38,445 bases of DNA from CAZMCH01 sp964564735 (GTDB lineage: Bacteria; Poribacteria; DTPJ01). The stretch's first letter is position 1. The number at the start of each line of letters is the position of its first letter. This document shows positions 25,151-34,423 of the stretch, in pieces. The stretch covers positions 1-38,445 of the forward strand of contig CAZMCH010000034.1 of the NCBI GenBank assembly GCA_964564735.1, read 5' to 3'. Position numbers and translations under genes: made by a program. The notes under the pieces are model-generated. The model saw only the letters and a program-made list of their open reading frames with translations. It ran no database searches and had not been told where the DNA came from.

Positions 25151-25183
25151 AATGCAACTAACGGGTGGGGAAATTATAGCGGA
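25151..25183 (+). repeat. 33-bp direct repeat, copy 1 (remnant of TPP gene start)
   Basis: This stretch is identical to 25882-25914 over 33 bases. It holds an ATG and ten codons (MQLTGGEIIA) of the TPP enzyme gene, then GAA and TAA, so it is a dead copy of the gene start. The two copies flank the PIN toxin-antitoxin pair. Confidence 0.9.
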
Positions 25184-25215
25184 ATAACCAATAGTCATTG
25201 AAGGAGTGATTATAA

Positions 25216-25434
25216 ATGTCCTCAAGCGCAATAAAAAAAATCAGTGATGAAATAGAAAATTTATCGGAAAATGAGCAACTGCTTCTAGTTAATATGATAA
25301 TTGAGCGGCTAATAAACCGAAAAGAAAGCAAAAAGCTTGATATACGTGATCTCCGAAATACGGGACAGGGAACATGGTCAAAGGAAAATATCAAGGAATA
25401 TATTGATAGTGAGCGCAATCAATGGGAAAGATAA
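25216..25434 (+). CDS. VapB-like antitoxin of the PIN toxin
   Basis: The 72-residue protein starts at the ATG at 25216, with AAGGAG 11 bases upstream. The N-terminus is helical (SAIKKISDEIENLSENEQLLL) with an LVNMIIERLI segment, then KKLDIRDLRNTGQGTWSKENIKEYI in order, a tail typical of antitoxins that fold on their toxin. There is no recognised DNA-binding fold name I can give with certainty. Its stop overlaps the toxin start by 13 bases, the classic antitoxin-toxin coupling. It lies inside the segment flanked by the 33-bp direct repeats. Antitoxin assignment comes mainly from position and size. Confidence 0.75.
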   Translation: MSSSAIKKISDEIENLSENEQLLLVNMIIERLINRKESKKLDIRDLRNTGQGTWSKENIKEYIDSERNQWER

Positions 25435-25862
25435 TCCTGCAAACCAATCAAAAAGTGGCGCTTGATACTTCGCCATTTATTTACTATATAGAAAATATAG
25501 AACCATATTCTGTATTGTTACAAGATTTGTTTGATTCCATTGCCCTTGGCAATAATCCTGCCGTAACGTCAGCTATTACTTTAATTGAAGTATTAACAAA
25601 GCCAATTAAAGATAAACAAACCGAATTGGCAGAGAAATTTAGATTTTATCTTATCAACAGCGAGAATCTTGAACTTATATCCATTACACCGGAAATTGCT
25701 GAGCAATCTGCATATTTAAGGGCGAAGTATGGTTTACGAACTCCTGATGCTATTCAAGTCGCAGTATCAATAATTTCAGGAAGCTATTTGCTCATTACAA
25801 ATGACAGTATTTTTAAGAGAATAAAAGAGATAGATATATTGATTCTCGATGATCTACTATGA
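25422..25862 (+). CDS. PIN-domain toxin (VapC-like ribonuclease)
   Basis: PIN toxins are Mg2+-dependent ribonucleases that inhibit translation by cutting tRNA or rRNA when the antitoxin is lost. The 146-residue protein has the four acidic positions: Asp15 in VALDTSPFIYYIE, Glu56 in TLIEVLTKP, Asp109 in RTPDAIQVA and Asp128 in ITNDSIFKRI. All appear intact, so the toxin should be active. It overlaps the antitoxin by 13 bases and its TGA overlaps an ATG at 25859 in frame with the TPP gene. Target RNA cannot be told from sequence. Confidence 0.88.
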   Translation: MGKIILQTNQKVALDTSPFIYYIENIEPYSVLLQDLFDSIALGNNPAVTSAITLIEVLTKPIKDKQTELAEKFRFYLINSENLELISITPEIAEQSAYLRAKYGLRTPDAIQVAVSIISGSYLLITNDSIFKRIKEIDILILDDLL

Positions 25863-25881
25863 AATATAGAGGAGACCAAGT

Positions 25882-25914
25882 AATGCAACTAACGGGTGGG
25901 GAAATTATAGCGGA
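25882..25914 (+). repeat. 33-bp direct repeat, copy 2 (live start of TPP gene)
   Basis: Identical to 25151-25183 over 33 bases. The copy contains the true ATG at 25883, preceded by AGAGGAG at 25868-25874. The next positions differ once (GGAGTA against GGAATA). Confidence 0.9.
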
Positions 25915-27646
25915 GTATCTTATTAAGGAAAATGTGCCTTATGCTGTCGGGATTCCCGGACATGGCATACTGGGGGTTGTTGATGCTTTAAGAGATCGTC
26001 AGGACAAGATAAAGACTCTCATGGTGAAGCATGAGCAAAGCGCAGTCCATCTTGCTGATGGATATTATCGTGTTACGGGACAGCCTCTTGCTGTCTTTAC
26101 ATCCATTGGTCCCGGTGCGATTAATACTGCGATAGGCGTTGCGACATCCTATGTTGACTCAACTGCGGTGCTTGTTATCACAGGCGATACGCATACGCAC
26201 ATGGTCGGCAAAGGCGTTCTTCAGGAGATTGAGCGTCAACATAATTCCAATTTTCCACGTATATTAGAACCTATTGTCAAAAGATATTGGCAGGTTACTG
26301 ATCCTGCACAACTTCCACAAATCATGCAAAGGGCTTTTGGATACATGATGACAGGCAGACGAGGACCCGTCCTGATTGATATGCCGATGGACGTTCAATG
26401 CGACTCCGCTGATGTTGTGATTCCTGACCCTATGGAACGCAAGCCTTATGGCAGAATATCACCCGATCCAAAAGCTATTGAATCCGCAGTTGAATTGCTT
26501 TCTCGTTCAAAACGACCTGTTATATTAGCTGGTGGTGGAATTGCCTCATCAAATGCTTACAAGGAGCTTCTTGAACTTGCGGAACTTCTGGGTTCTGCAG
26601 TCGTAACAACCATGATGGGAAAAGGCGTATTCCCTGAAAATCATCCGCTATATGGTTGGCATACAGGCTCAAAAGGAACTTCATGTGGAAATAAACTAAC
26701 TTCTTCGGCAGACGTTATTCTTGCTGTGGGATGTAGATTTGCTGATGAGACCACATCATCATATAAACATGGCGTAAGTTTTGCCATACCGCCAACAGAA
26801 TTGATACATATTGATATTGACGAAAACGAAATCGGAAAGAACTATCCTTGCAAAGTTGGTATCGTAGCAGATGCAAAATCCGCTTTAGCTCATATAATTG
26901 AAGGCATAAAAAGTAGCCCAAAAACGGATAGGATACATTATACTCTTGAGATTCAGCATCTTGTTAATGAATGGTTTGAGAGCATGAAGGATTTTAGTGA
27001 ATATGATAAAACCCCAACTAGCATTTCAAGGATGTTAAAAGAATTAAGAGAATTTCTTGATGATGATGCGATAGTCGCTTGTTCATCGGGTAACACACAG
27101 GCTCAGATATTACAGGAATTTCCATTTTATCAACCTAGAACATGCCTTACAACAGGTGGATTCTCAACGATGGGATTTACTGTTCCAGCAAGTATTGGCG
27201 CAAAATTGGCTTATCCAGATAAACAGGTTGTTGGCGTGCTTGGCGATGGCGATTTTATGATGACAATGCAGGAACTTTCCACCGCAGTTCAATATAATGT
27301 CCCAATTGTAACAATAATAGCTAATAATATGGGATGGATTTCAATAAAAGACTTGCAATCTGCGGTTTATGGTGCTGATAGAGTATTTGCAACAGATTTT
27401 ATAAAATTTGATGGCAACATATACACACCAGATTTTAAGATGATCGGTGAAGCATTTGGCTGTTTCAGTCAAAAGGTTGACAATGGTGATGATATTAAGC
27501 CTGCTTTAAGAAAAGCCTTTGATTCAGGAAAACCATCTCTAATTGAAGTCATTGTTGAAAGAGATTTGCCTTTTTCAGGTGGCAAAGTCGCTGGTTGGTG
27601 GGATGTTCCAGTGCCAACATATCTAAGTGAAAGACGAGAAAAATAA
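25883..27646 (+). CDS. Thiamine pyrophosphate-dependent enzyme (acetolactate synthase-like)
   Basis: The start at 25883 is chosen because AGAGGAG lies 8 bases upstream; an ATG at 25859 overlaps the toxin stop. The 587-residue protein has the full acetolactate synthase/benzoylformate decarboxylase layout. The pyrimidine-binding domain contains catalytic Glu51 (KHEQSAVHLADGYYR) and GIPGHG. The central FAD/CoA-like domain includes RSKRPVILAGGG. The C-terminal domain has the TPP motif GDGDFMMTMQELSTAV (from residue 454) to IIANNMGW. No acetolactate regulatory subunit is nearby, and residues for substrate choice cannot be read here, so it could be any of several 2-keto acid enzymes. Its 3' end overlaps the next gene by 20 bases. 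Confidence 0.85.
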   Translation: MQLTGGEIIAEYLIKENVPYAVGIPGHGILGVVDALRDRQDKIKTLMVKHEQSAVHLADGYYRVTGQPLAVFTSIGPGAINTAIGVATSYVDSTAVLVITGDTHTHMVGKGVLQEIERQHNSNFPRILEPIVKRYWQVTDPAQLPQIMQRAFGYMMTGRRGPVLIDMPMDVQCDSADVVIPDPMERKPYGRISPDPKAIESAVELLSRSKRPVILAGGGIASSNAYKELLELAELLGSAVVTTMMGKGVFPENHPLYGWHTGSKGTSCGNKLTSSADVILAVGCRFADETTSSYKHGVSFAIPPTELIHIDIDENEIGKNYPCKVGIVADAKSALAHIIEGIKSSPKTDRIHYTLEIQHLVNEWFESMKDFSEYDKTPTSISRMLKELREFLDDDAIVACSSGNTQAQILQEFPFYQPRTCLTTGGFSTMGFTVPASIGAKLAYPDKQVVGVLGDGDFMMTMQELSTAVQYNVPIVTIIANNMGWISIKDLQSAVYGADRVFATDFIKFDGNIYTPDFKMIGEAFGCFSQKVDNGDDIKPALRKAFDSGKPSLIEVIVERDLPFSGGKVAGWWDVPVPTYLSERREK

Positions 27647-28067
27647 GAAAGAGAAAGGGCAGAAGAAAAACTCAGTTGATATTAATGGAGATATTAAACC
27701 ATCTGAAATATTGAAAACATACTTTTCTATGATAGTTTTGACACATAAAAACGTTGGCGCATTAAGAATGGTTTTTGCTTATGTTTTCATAATCTTTGCG
27801 CTAATATGTTTCTGGTTTACTATTGCTGTTCCTGTAACAAGTGCATTTAAGCCACCGACAACAAGTGAAAGTTTGGGATCAAGATTCATCTCTGGTGGAA
27901 TGATGATAGCGAATCTATTTGCATATAGTATCATTATGACATGGAAACGAATACATCCAGCACCTCTGCCAATACGTATTGCATTTATTGCTTTGGTGCT
28001 TTATATTAATATATCGCTTATAGGTCGTATTGCATACCAAATTTTAATTGAAAGAAATTTCTTGTAG
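27627..28067 (+). CDS. Small integral membrane protein of unknown function
   Basis: The 146-residue product begins with GTG at 27627, inside the end of the TPP gene. It has a highly charged N-terminus (KDEKNKKEKGQKK) and three hydrophobic segments: about 52-70, 88-105 and 115-140. I do not recognise a family. Start choice is uncertain because the ribosome-binding site would lie within the upstream gene. It is 29 bases before the UPF0182 gene and probably co-transcribed with it. Confidence 0.6.
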   Translation: MKDEKNKKEKGQKKNSVDINGDIKPSEILKTYFSMIVLTHKNVGALRMVFAYVFIIFALICFWFTIAVPVTSAFKPPTTSESLGSRFISGGMMIANLFAYSIIMTWKRIHPAPLPIRIAFIALVLYINISLIGRIAYQILIERNFL

Positions 28068-28096
28068 TTAAAAACTAATATTTGTGAGATTTATTT

Positions 28097-31042
28097 ATGC
28101 ACAGAGAGCTTTTTATCGCATCGATAATTATAATAATTTCTGCATTAATATTCCTGCTTTTTGCCACAATCGGTATTATACTGATTGTTAAAGGAAAAAG
28201 AAGACGTATTAAATCTGTTAGAGTTCGGGGGATTTTCCTGATATTTTTGGGCTTGATAATTGCGTGTGTAGTATTTTGGCCCGGATTCTCATATTATTAT
28301 ACTGAATTTCTATGGTTTAGTGGTTTGGGATATGAATCGCTGTTTTGGAAACTGAGTAACTTACCATGGTCATTATTTATAAAATTTTGTTTGATTGCCT
28401 TAGCATTTTTATTAGCTAACTTTTTTCTTGCTTGGAAACTTTGTCCGATTCCAGGGTCATTTAAAAGATGGGGTGCAGGCAGAACTAACACTGTAAACCG
28501 TCTTTTGGTTTCATCTATAATATTTATCTCAATAGTAATGGGCGCTATTTCTATACCAATGTGGGATGAGTTTCGTAGATATGAAGACCGTGAATCTTTT
28601 GTGAAATATAATCCGAATATCAAGACTGATGAACTTATCGTTGATCCTTTGTTTGGCAAAGATTTGGGATATTATTTATTTACTATGCCTGTTCGTAATT
28701 TTGAGAGCCAGTGGTTTAGGACTTTAGTATGGATAACTTTTTTGATTGGTATTATCCAATATGACTTTTATCGGCGTAGGGATTCTCAAAATAATATATA
28801 TTTTAGGACGAGAGGGGTTTTTCATCTTTCTTTTCTTGCCTTAATTGTCTTGGCTTCATCAATCTGGCGTAATATTGTAAATATTCACAGGCTTGTTTAT
28901 TCTACAAAAGGCTTTGCCTTTGGCGCGGGATATACTGATATTCATATTCGTATACCATCATATTATATATATATGGGTATAATTGCTTTAGTTGCTATTT
29001 CGGTAATTGTTAATAGTTTCATGAAAAAGAAATATCTTATAACTGTTCCAGTTGTAATATGGATTGGTAGTTACTTATTACTAATTTGGGCTATTCCATT
29101 CGTGTATCAATATATAAAGGTTTCTCCTAATGAACCGATTTTTGAGCAAGAATCTATAAAACGCAATATAGAATATACCCGTTTGGGATATGACCTTGAC
29201 AGGATAAAGGTTAGCGAGATTGTTCCAAAAGTTGCTGAACTTGAAAATATACAAAAAAACACAAATACATTAAAAAATGTTCAATTGTGGGATCGCAAGG
29301 CAACAAGGGATTTTTTAAATCAAAATCAGGTTTTTCGTCCATTTTATAGATTTTATGATGTTGATGCTGACCGTTACTATGTTACTGATCCCGTAACAGG
29401 AAAAAAAGAATATCGCCAAGTTATGATTACAGCAAGAGAAATTGATACCAGCAGACTTGATCCAAAATCAAAAACATGGGTAACAGAAAAATTAACATAT
29501 ACACATGGATACGGTTTATGTCTTGGACCTGTAAATCAATTTACAAAGCAGGGCGAACCTTATTTATGGATTATGGGTATTCCACCGAATATTTCTTATC
29601 CAGAATTAAATGTAACAAGACCTGAAATATACTTCGGTGAAATAACAAAAGATTATATATTTGTAAATACCTCTCAACCAGAATTTGATTATCCTGCAAA
29701 AGAAGCAGAACCAACAAAATCCCAAGATCGATATACAAATTATGATGGAACTGGAGGCGTTCCTTTGGTTTCTCTTCTAAGAAGATGTATGTTTGCCACA
29801 CGATTCAGGGATTTTAGGATAATAACATCAGCATATTTGAAACCAGAAAGCAGGGCAATATATAATCGTTCTGTAATGGAAAGTCTAAAACGCCTTACTC
29901 CATTTCTGCTTTTTGACGATGATCCATATATAGTTATAGGAAAATCAGGGCGTTTATGGTGGATCGTTGATGTTTATACAGCTAGCAAATCATTTCCGTA
30001 TTCAGAGCCATATAATAAGAATTTCAATTATATAAGAAATCCATTTAAGGCTGTCATTGACGCATATAACGGCACAGTTGATTTTTATATTTGGGATGAT
30101 AAGGAAATAATAACGAAAGTATATAAAAAGTCTTTCCCAGAACTTTTCAAAAGTAGAGATCAAATGCCTGACGGACTATATGATCACAATCGCTATCCAA
30201 CAGACCTAACAAAAATTCAGGCTGATATGTATTGCACATATCACATGAACGATCCGCAAAGCTTTTTTGCGAGGGCTGATCGCTGGGATATTCCTCGTGA
30301 AACATATTATCAGTCAAAGGCGGTTGATGAGATAAACAAAGAAGGGCAAAAAGACGCAAAGCAAGAAGCCAAAACAGTTGAGCAAGTTATTGTTCCTGTT
30401 TCTCCTTTGTATGTTATGATAAGTGTTCCTGATGTAGCAATTAATGTTCCAGAATTTGTCAGCATAATATCTTTTACTCCATGGCCAACAACCCAAAGAC
30501 CGAACATGGTTGCTTGGATGGTTGTTCGAAATGATGCGACAAGATATGGCGAAATTTTAGTATATGTTTTTCCAAAGGGCGAGGCTGTCCCCGGACCGGC
30601 GCAGATTGAGTCTAAAATTGATACGAATCCAGAGATGTCTGAAAAACTGACCTTGTGGGATGAAGGAGGGTCTTCTGTCATTAGGGGCAATATGCTTGTT
30701 TTGCCTGTTGATAATGCGCTATTTTATGTTGAACCAATTTATCTTAGAGATCAGAATACAAAAATGCCATTACTAAAGCAAGTCGTTGTTGCTGCTGGTG
30801 ATAAGATCGCTTGGGCAGAAAATTTTGGCTTGGCAATGGAAAAAGTCTTTGGGGTTGGCGAAGAAATTAGCTCGATTACTGGAGCACCTTCTGATAGTGA
30901 TCCATTGATTTCGGCAGTTAATAAGGTTAATGAACTGCTAACACAATATAAATCTCAGATACAGAGTAATGATCCCGAAGCAGGACAGACTTTTGAGGAG
31001 ATCAAACGCATAACATTAGAACTTGAGAAGTATAAAAAATAA
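28097..31042 (+). CDS. UPF0182-family membrane protein
   Basis: The 981-residue protein has about seven hydrophobic segments within the first ~350 residues, followed by a large soluble region. The sequence after the second helix, FWPGFSYYYTEFLWFSGLGYES, is the signature I associate with UPF0182 (formerly DUF-type, function unknown) membrane proteins of 900-1000 residues. The soluble part has a long stretch of conserved-looking segments such as FTPWPTTQRPNMVAWMV and MSVPDVAINVPEF-like strands, with no recognised catalytic motif. It is complete. The ribosome-binding site (TTGTGAG) is weak. Sits after a small membrane protein gene. Confidence 0.85.
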   Translation: MHRELFIASIIIIISALIFLLFATIGIILIVKGKRRRIKSVRVRGIFLIFLGLIIACVVFWPGFSYYYTEFLWFSGLGYESLFWKLSNLPWSLFIKFCLIALAFLLANFFLAWKLCPIPGSFKRWGAGRTNTVNRLLVSSIIFISIVMGAISIPMWDEFRRYEDRESFVKYNPNIKTDELIVDPLFGKDLGYYLFTMPVRNFESQWFRTLVWITFLIGIIQYDFYRRRDSQNNIYFRTRGVFHLSFLALIVLASSIWRNIVNIHRLVYSTKGFAFGAGYTDIHIRIPSYYIYMGIIALVAISVIVNSFMKKKYLITVPVVIWIGSYLLLIWAIPFVYQYIKVSPNEPIFEQESIKRNIEYTRLGYDLDRIKVSEIVPKVAELENIQKNTNTLKNVQLWDRKATRDFLNQNQVFRPFYRFYDVDADRYYVTDPVTGKKEYRQVMITAREIDTSRLDPKSKTWVTEKLTYTHGYGLCLGPVNQFTKQGEPYLWIMGIPPNISYPELNVTRPEIYFGEITKDYIFVNTSQPEFDYPAKEAEPTKSQDRYTNYDGTGGVPLVSLLRRCMFATRFRDFRIITSAYLKPESRAIYNRSVMESLKRLTPFLLFDDDPYIVIGKSGRLWWIVDVYTASKSFPYSEPYNKNFNYIRNPFKAVIDAYNGTVDFYIWDDKEIITKVYKKSFPELFKSRDQMPDGLYDHNRYPTDLTKIQADMYCTYHMNDPQSFFARADRWDIPRETYYQSKAVDEINKEGQKDAKQEAKTVEQVIVPVSPLYVMISVPDVAINVPEFVSIISFTPWPTTQRPNMVAWMVVRNDATRYGEILVYVFPKGEAVPGPAQIESKIDTNPEMSEKLTLWDEGGSSVIRGNMLVLPVDNALFYVEPIYLRDQNTKMPLLKQVVVAAGDKIAWAENFGLAMEKVFGVGEEISSITGAPSDSDPLISAVNKVNELLTQYKSQIQSNDPEAGQTFEEIKRITLELEKYKK

Positions 31043-31148
31043 CATGAGATTGGTATAGGAATTTTATTTCTATCACCAAGACATAGAATAATAGCTTGAC
31101 AAATTCGGCAAAACAAGAAAGCAAGTTTTGACAAGACAGGAGGCTAAT

Positions 31149-31583
31149 ATGAATAAAATAGACAACGCAATCCGTTGTTTTAGCAATGGATTCAACTGCT
31201 CTCAATCAGTATTTTCTGCTTTTGCGAATGAACTTGGGCTTGATAAAAAGACTGCATTAAAGATTGGAAGTCCTTTTGGCGCAGGTATGGCTCGTATGGC
31301 TGAAACATGCGGGGCGGTTACAGGTGCTTTTATGGTGATTGGGCTAAAATATGGAAAATTTAAAATTGACGATAATGAAGCAAAAGAAAAGACCTATAAA
31401 CTCGTTCAGGAGTTTGTTATAAAATTTAAAGAACGAAATGGCTCTATTGTTTGTAAAGAATTACTTGGTTGCGATATAGGAACTACCGAAGGAATGAAAA
31501 TAGCAAAAGAAAAAGGTCTATTTAATACTGATTGTCCCAAATTTGTTCGTGATGCAGTCGAAATTTTGGAAGAAATATTATGA
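31149..31583 (+). CDS. C_GCAxxG_C_C family protein
   Basis: The ATG at 31149 is 5 bases after AGGAGG (31138-31143). The 144-residue product matches the C_GCAxxG_C_C family (PF09719), named for its cysteine spacing: Cys17 in NCSQSVF, Cys54 in ETCGAVTGA (the GCAxxG-like core), then VCKELLGCD and DCPKF near the C-terminus. These cysteines suggest a metal or redox site; the biochemical role is unknown. A terminator-like hairpin follows, so it appears to be a single-gene or operon-end unit. Confidence 0.85.
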   Translation: MNKIDNAIRCFSNGFNCSQSVFSAFANELGLDKKTALKIGSPFGAGMARMAETCGAVTGAFMVIGLKYGKFKIDDNEAKEKTYKLVQEFVIKFKERNGSIVCKELLGCDIGTTEGMKIAKEKGLFNTDCPKFVRDAVEILEEIL

Positions 31584-31591
31584 ATATAGAT

Positions 31592-31620
31592 AAAAAATCA
31601 CCTTTCTAAAAGGATTTTTT
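31592..31620 (+). terminator. Intrinsic terminator after the C_GCAxxG gene
   Basis: An A-rich arm and CCTTT (31601-31605) pair with AAAGG (31609-31613) and the following ATTTTTT, forming a short hairpin ending in a T-tract, typical of rho-independent terminators. The AAAAGGA on its 3' arm is also the only ribosome-binding sequence before the gene at 31625. Confidence 0.6.
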
Positions 31621-31624
31621 ATAG

Positions 31625-32974
31625 ATGAATAGCAAAGACGAAATAACCAAAGCATTATCAGCACTTACAAAACGGATAAACACATATACAATAATAAAGT
31701 ATATCTCGTTATCGCTATATTTTGGTATGTTTATTCTATTAATCACTATTATTACAAGTAAATTCACTCCAATTCCTCTTATTTCATCTATAATATTAGC
31801 AATATTTTTAAGTTTCATTATAGGATTTTTTATAGGAATAAAAAGGAGAATAACAATTCTTGATTCTGCAAGGATTGCTGATAAAAAGCTAAATCTTGGT
31901 GATCGCCTAACAAGCGCAATAGAACTTATCAACGGAAAAATAAAGCCTTCAGCTATGTCTGACCTTCAATTAAATGATACAAATATATATGCCAAAAACC
32001 TTGATCCAAAAACTGTATTTCCTCATATTGTTCCACTAATCACAAAATTTTTGCCCATTATGATGATAATGCTATTATTGCTTTTGTTTATACCAATTCA
32101 GTATGGCGAATCAAAGGAAATCCTGCAGGTATTAAATCAAATTGGCATGAATATAGAAAGATCAGCAAAAGAAATTGACAAGGAATATTTATCTGAAAAT
32201 ATGTCAAAGCTGATTACTGAAGCCGAAAAACTAGGTAGCGATATTCAAAAGAAAAAACTAAGCGGAAAAGAAGCATTAAGCAATATATCTGACCTAAACC
32301 GTAAATTTGAGAATGTAAAGTTACTTAATGAATTATCAAATAATCTAAAAGATGAGATCACTCCTGAAAAAAGACTCTTGCTAAAAGAATTATTGGATAA
32401 ATTATCAGAAAATATAAGAGATTTTCCAGAGATGAATGAGTTTGAACAGAAGATCAAAAATGTTCAACAGTCTAACTTATCAAATGAAGCTATTAAAGAG
32501 CTTATAAAATCTCTTGATGAGAAAAGGCTTGCACCAGCAGACATAAGCGCGCTTCAAAAAATCTCTTCTGAATTGAAAGAGGGAAAACAGGAAATAACAA
32601 CAGCTTTTCGCACCCAGTCAAATTCTAATCAAGTTGCGAACCTTGATCAGAAAGGAATTACAAGATCAGGCGAAGGTTCGCCAAGCAACGAATCTATGAA
32701 GAACACTGAATCAGAAGTCTCAAGAAGACTAAATAAGAATAATAATGGTCAGAAATCGGAACTTGATGGAAAAATATCTACTGACGGCTCAATAATACCA
32801 TCGGAATCTAGTGAAAAATTCGAAAAAGGTATTTCCACTGTTCCTTATGAGAAGATATATTTTGAATACAGGGAATCTGCTGATGATACTATTGCTAGAT
32901 CAACGATTCCAAGAGTATATAAAGAACAGGTTAAAAGATACTTTGATGCAATAAAACCAAAAGAAAGCAATTAA
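31625..32974 (+). CDS. DUF4175-like membrane protein with coiled-coil region
   Basis: The 449-residue protein has two paired membrane helices (about 25-48 and 55-75), a short linker with SARIADKKLNLGDRLTSAIEL, similar to the N-terminal signature of DUF4175-like envelope proteins, a third hydrophobic stretch at about 138-155, and a long charged helical region (about 170-330) likely to be a coiled coil. The last ~110 residues are low-complexity, Ser/Asn rich. Function unknown; relatives I recall lie next to BatA/MoxR-like genes, but none are seen here. AAAAGGA lies 11 bases upstream and inside a hairpin. Confidence 0.6.
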   Translation: MNSKDEITKALSALTKRINTYTIIKYISLSLYFGMFILLITIITSKFTPIPLISSIILAIFLSFIIGFFIGIKRRITILDSARIADKKLNLGDRLTSAIELINGKIKPSAMSDLQLNDTNIYAKNLDPKTVFPHIVPLITKFLPIMMIMLLLLLFIPIQYGESKEILQVLNQIGMNIERSAKEIDKEYLSENMSKLITEAEKLGSDIQKKKLSGKEALSNISDLNRKFENVKLLNELSNNLKDEITPEKRLLLKELLDKLSENIRDFPEMNEFEQKIKNVQQSNLSNEAIKELIKSLDEKRLAPADISALQKISSELKEGKQEITTAFRTQSNSNQVANLDQKGITRSGEGSPSNESMKNTESEVSRRLNKNNNGQKSELDGKISTDGSIIPSESSEKFEKGISTVPYEKIYFEYRESADDTIARSTIPRVYKEQVKRYFDAIKPKESN

Positions 32975-33001
32975 AATCAAGATTTATGGGAGGATAAGAA
33001 A

Positions 33002-34399
33002 ATGATGATATTGGAAATGATATTCATGGCTACATTGGCGGAATATTCCGCAATGGGACCTTTGAAGGTTAGTGAAGATAATCCAAGATATTTCGCCGAT
33101 AATGATGGCAAAGTCATCTATCTAACAGGGGCGCATACTTGGAATAACCTTAAAGATATGGGAAATACTGATCCACCAAGAGCATTTGATTATGAAGGCT
33201 ATCTTGATTTTTTGGAAGAATACAATCATAACTTCATTCGTCTTTGGACATGGGAATTGACGAAATTTAGATATGATGAAAACGCAACCTATGCAGAACC
33301 TTTTCCTTGGCAGAGAACTGGACCCGGTGATGCTTTGGACGGAAAGGCTAAATTTGATCTTACAAAAATTAACCAAGAATATTTTGATCGCCTGCGTTCT
33401 AGGGTTAAATTGGCAGGTGATAGAGGTTATTATGTCTCAATAATGCTGTTTGAGGGACATGGCTTACATGCCTCTCAACCGCCTTTATGCTGGGATGGAC
33501 ATCCATTTAATATCAATAATAATATCAATAATATAGATGGTGATCCTGATGGCGATGGCAAAGGCTTGGAAACGCAGATGCTCAAGATACCAGAAATCAC
33601 AATGATACAAGAAGCCTATATACGCAAAGTCATTGATACGGTTAATGATTTGGATAATGTGCTTTATGAAATAGTCAACGAAAGCGGAAAATATTCAACA
33701 GAATGGCAGTATCATATAATTGATTTTATACACGAATACGAAAAAGGCAAACCTAAACAACATCCTGTTGGTATGACATTCCAATACTGTGGAGGAGATT
33801 TAAGAGGGTCAAACAAAACTTTATTTGAAAGTCCTGCTGATTGGATTTCACCAAATCCAGAGGGTGGATATACTGATAATCCGCCAATAGCAGATGGAAG
33901 CAAGGTTATATTAACTGATACAGATCATCTATGGGGTATCGGTGGGAATCAGGCTTGGGTATGGAAAAGTTTTTGTCGTGGACTCAATCCGCTTTTTATG
34001 GATCCCTATCTTGAGGTTAAAAGTGAGGGTAAAAGCGTAATTTGGACAGAATATATGTCATCTGATCTTCAGCTTGATTCGAAATGGGACCCTATACGAA
34101 GAAGTCTTGGATATACGCTTTCTTATGCAAAGAGAATGGATCTCGCTAAGGTAATTCCTAGAAATGATCTCTCATCAACTCAATATTGTTTGGCAAATTC
34201 TGGTGTTGAATATTTAATCTATTTACCTGATGGTGGGGATGTTGAAGTCAATTTATCAGACGCTTCAGGAGAATTTAATTTTGAATGGTTTAACCCAAGT
34301 AAAGGAATTGTTTCAGATAAAGGCAAGATTACAGGTGGAAAAATAGAAACCTTAAAGGCATCTTTTGACGGAGATGCGGTTCTTTATATATCAAAATAA
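33002..34399 (+). CDS. GH5-like (cellulase-superfamily) glycoside hydrolase
   Basis: The 465-residue protein has an N-terminal segment MGPLKVSEDNPRYFADNDGKVIYLTG in order, then AHTWNNL, then FLEEYNHNFIRLWTWE, typical of TIM-barrel clan GH-A proteins. Glu227 in LYEIVNESG occupies the acid/base position after strand 4. The second catalytic glutamate could be Glu in VIWTEYMSS near residue 350. A C-terminal beta-sandwich (EYLIYLPDGGDVEVNL...AVLYISK) resembles the putative collagen-binding domain found on DUF4038/GH140-type enzymes. No convincing signal peptide is seen. The start is ATG 33002 (GGGAGGAT upstream). Substrate unknown; the fucosidase 540 bases downstream suggests a glycan role. Confidence 0.7.
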   Translation: MMILEMIFMATLAEYSAMGPLKVSEDNPRYFADNDGKVIYLTGAHTWNNLKDMGNTDPPRAFDYEGYLDFLEEYNHNFIRLWTWELTKFRYDENATYAEPFPWQRTGPGDALDGKAKFDLTKINQEYFDRLRSRVKLAGDRGYYVSIMLFEGHGLHASQPPLCWDGHPFNINNNINNIDGDPDGDGKGLETQMLKIPEITMIQEAYIRKVIDTVNDLDNVLYEIVNESGKYSTEWQYHIIDFIHEYEKGKPKQHPVGMTFQYCGGDLRGSNKTLFESPADWISPNPEGGYTDNPPIADGSKVILTDTDHLWGIGGNQAWVWKSFCRGLNPLFMDPYLEVKSEGKSVIWTEYMSSDLQLDSKWDPIRRSLGYTLSYAKRMDLAKVIPRNDLSSTQYCLANSGVEYLIYLPDGGDVEVNLSDASGEFNFEWFNPSKGIVSDKGKITGGKIETLKASFDGDAVLYISK

Positions 34400-34423
34400 T
34401 AATGCTATGTCAAAGGGGAAAAA

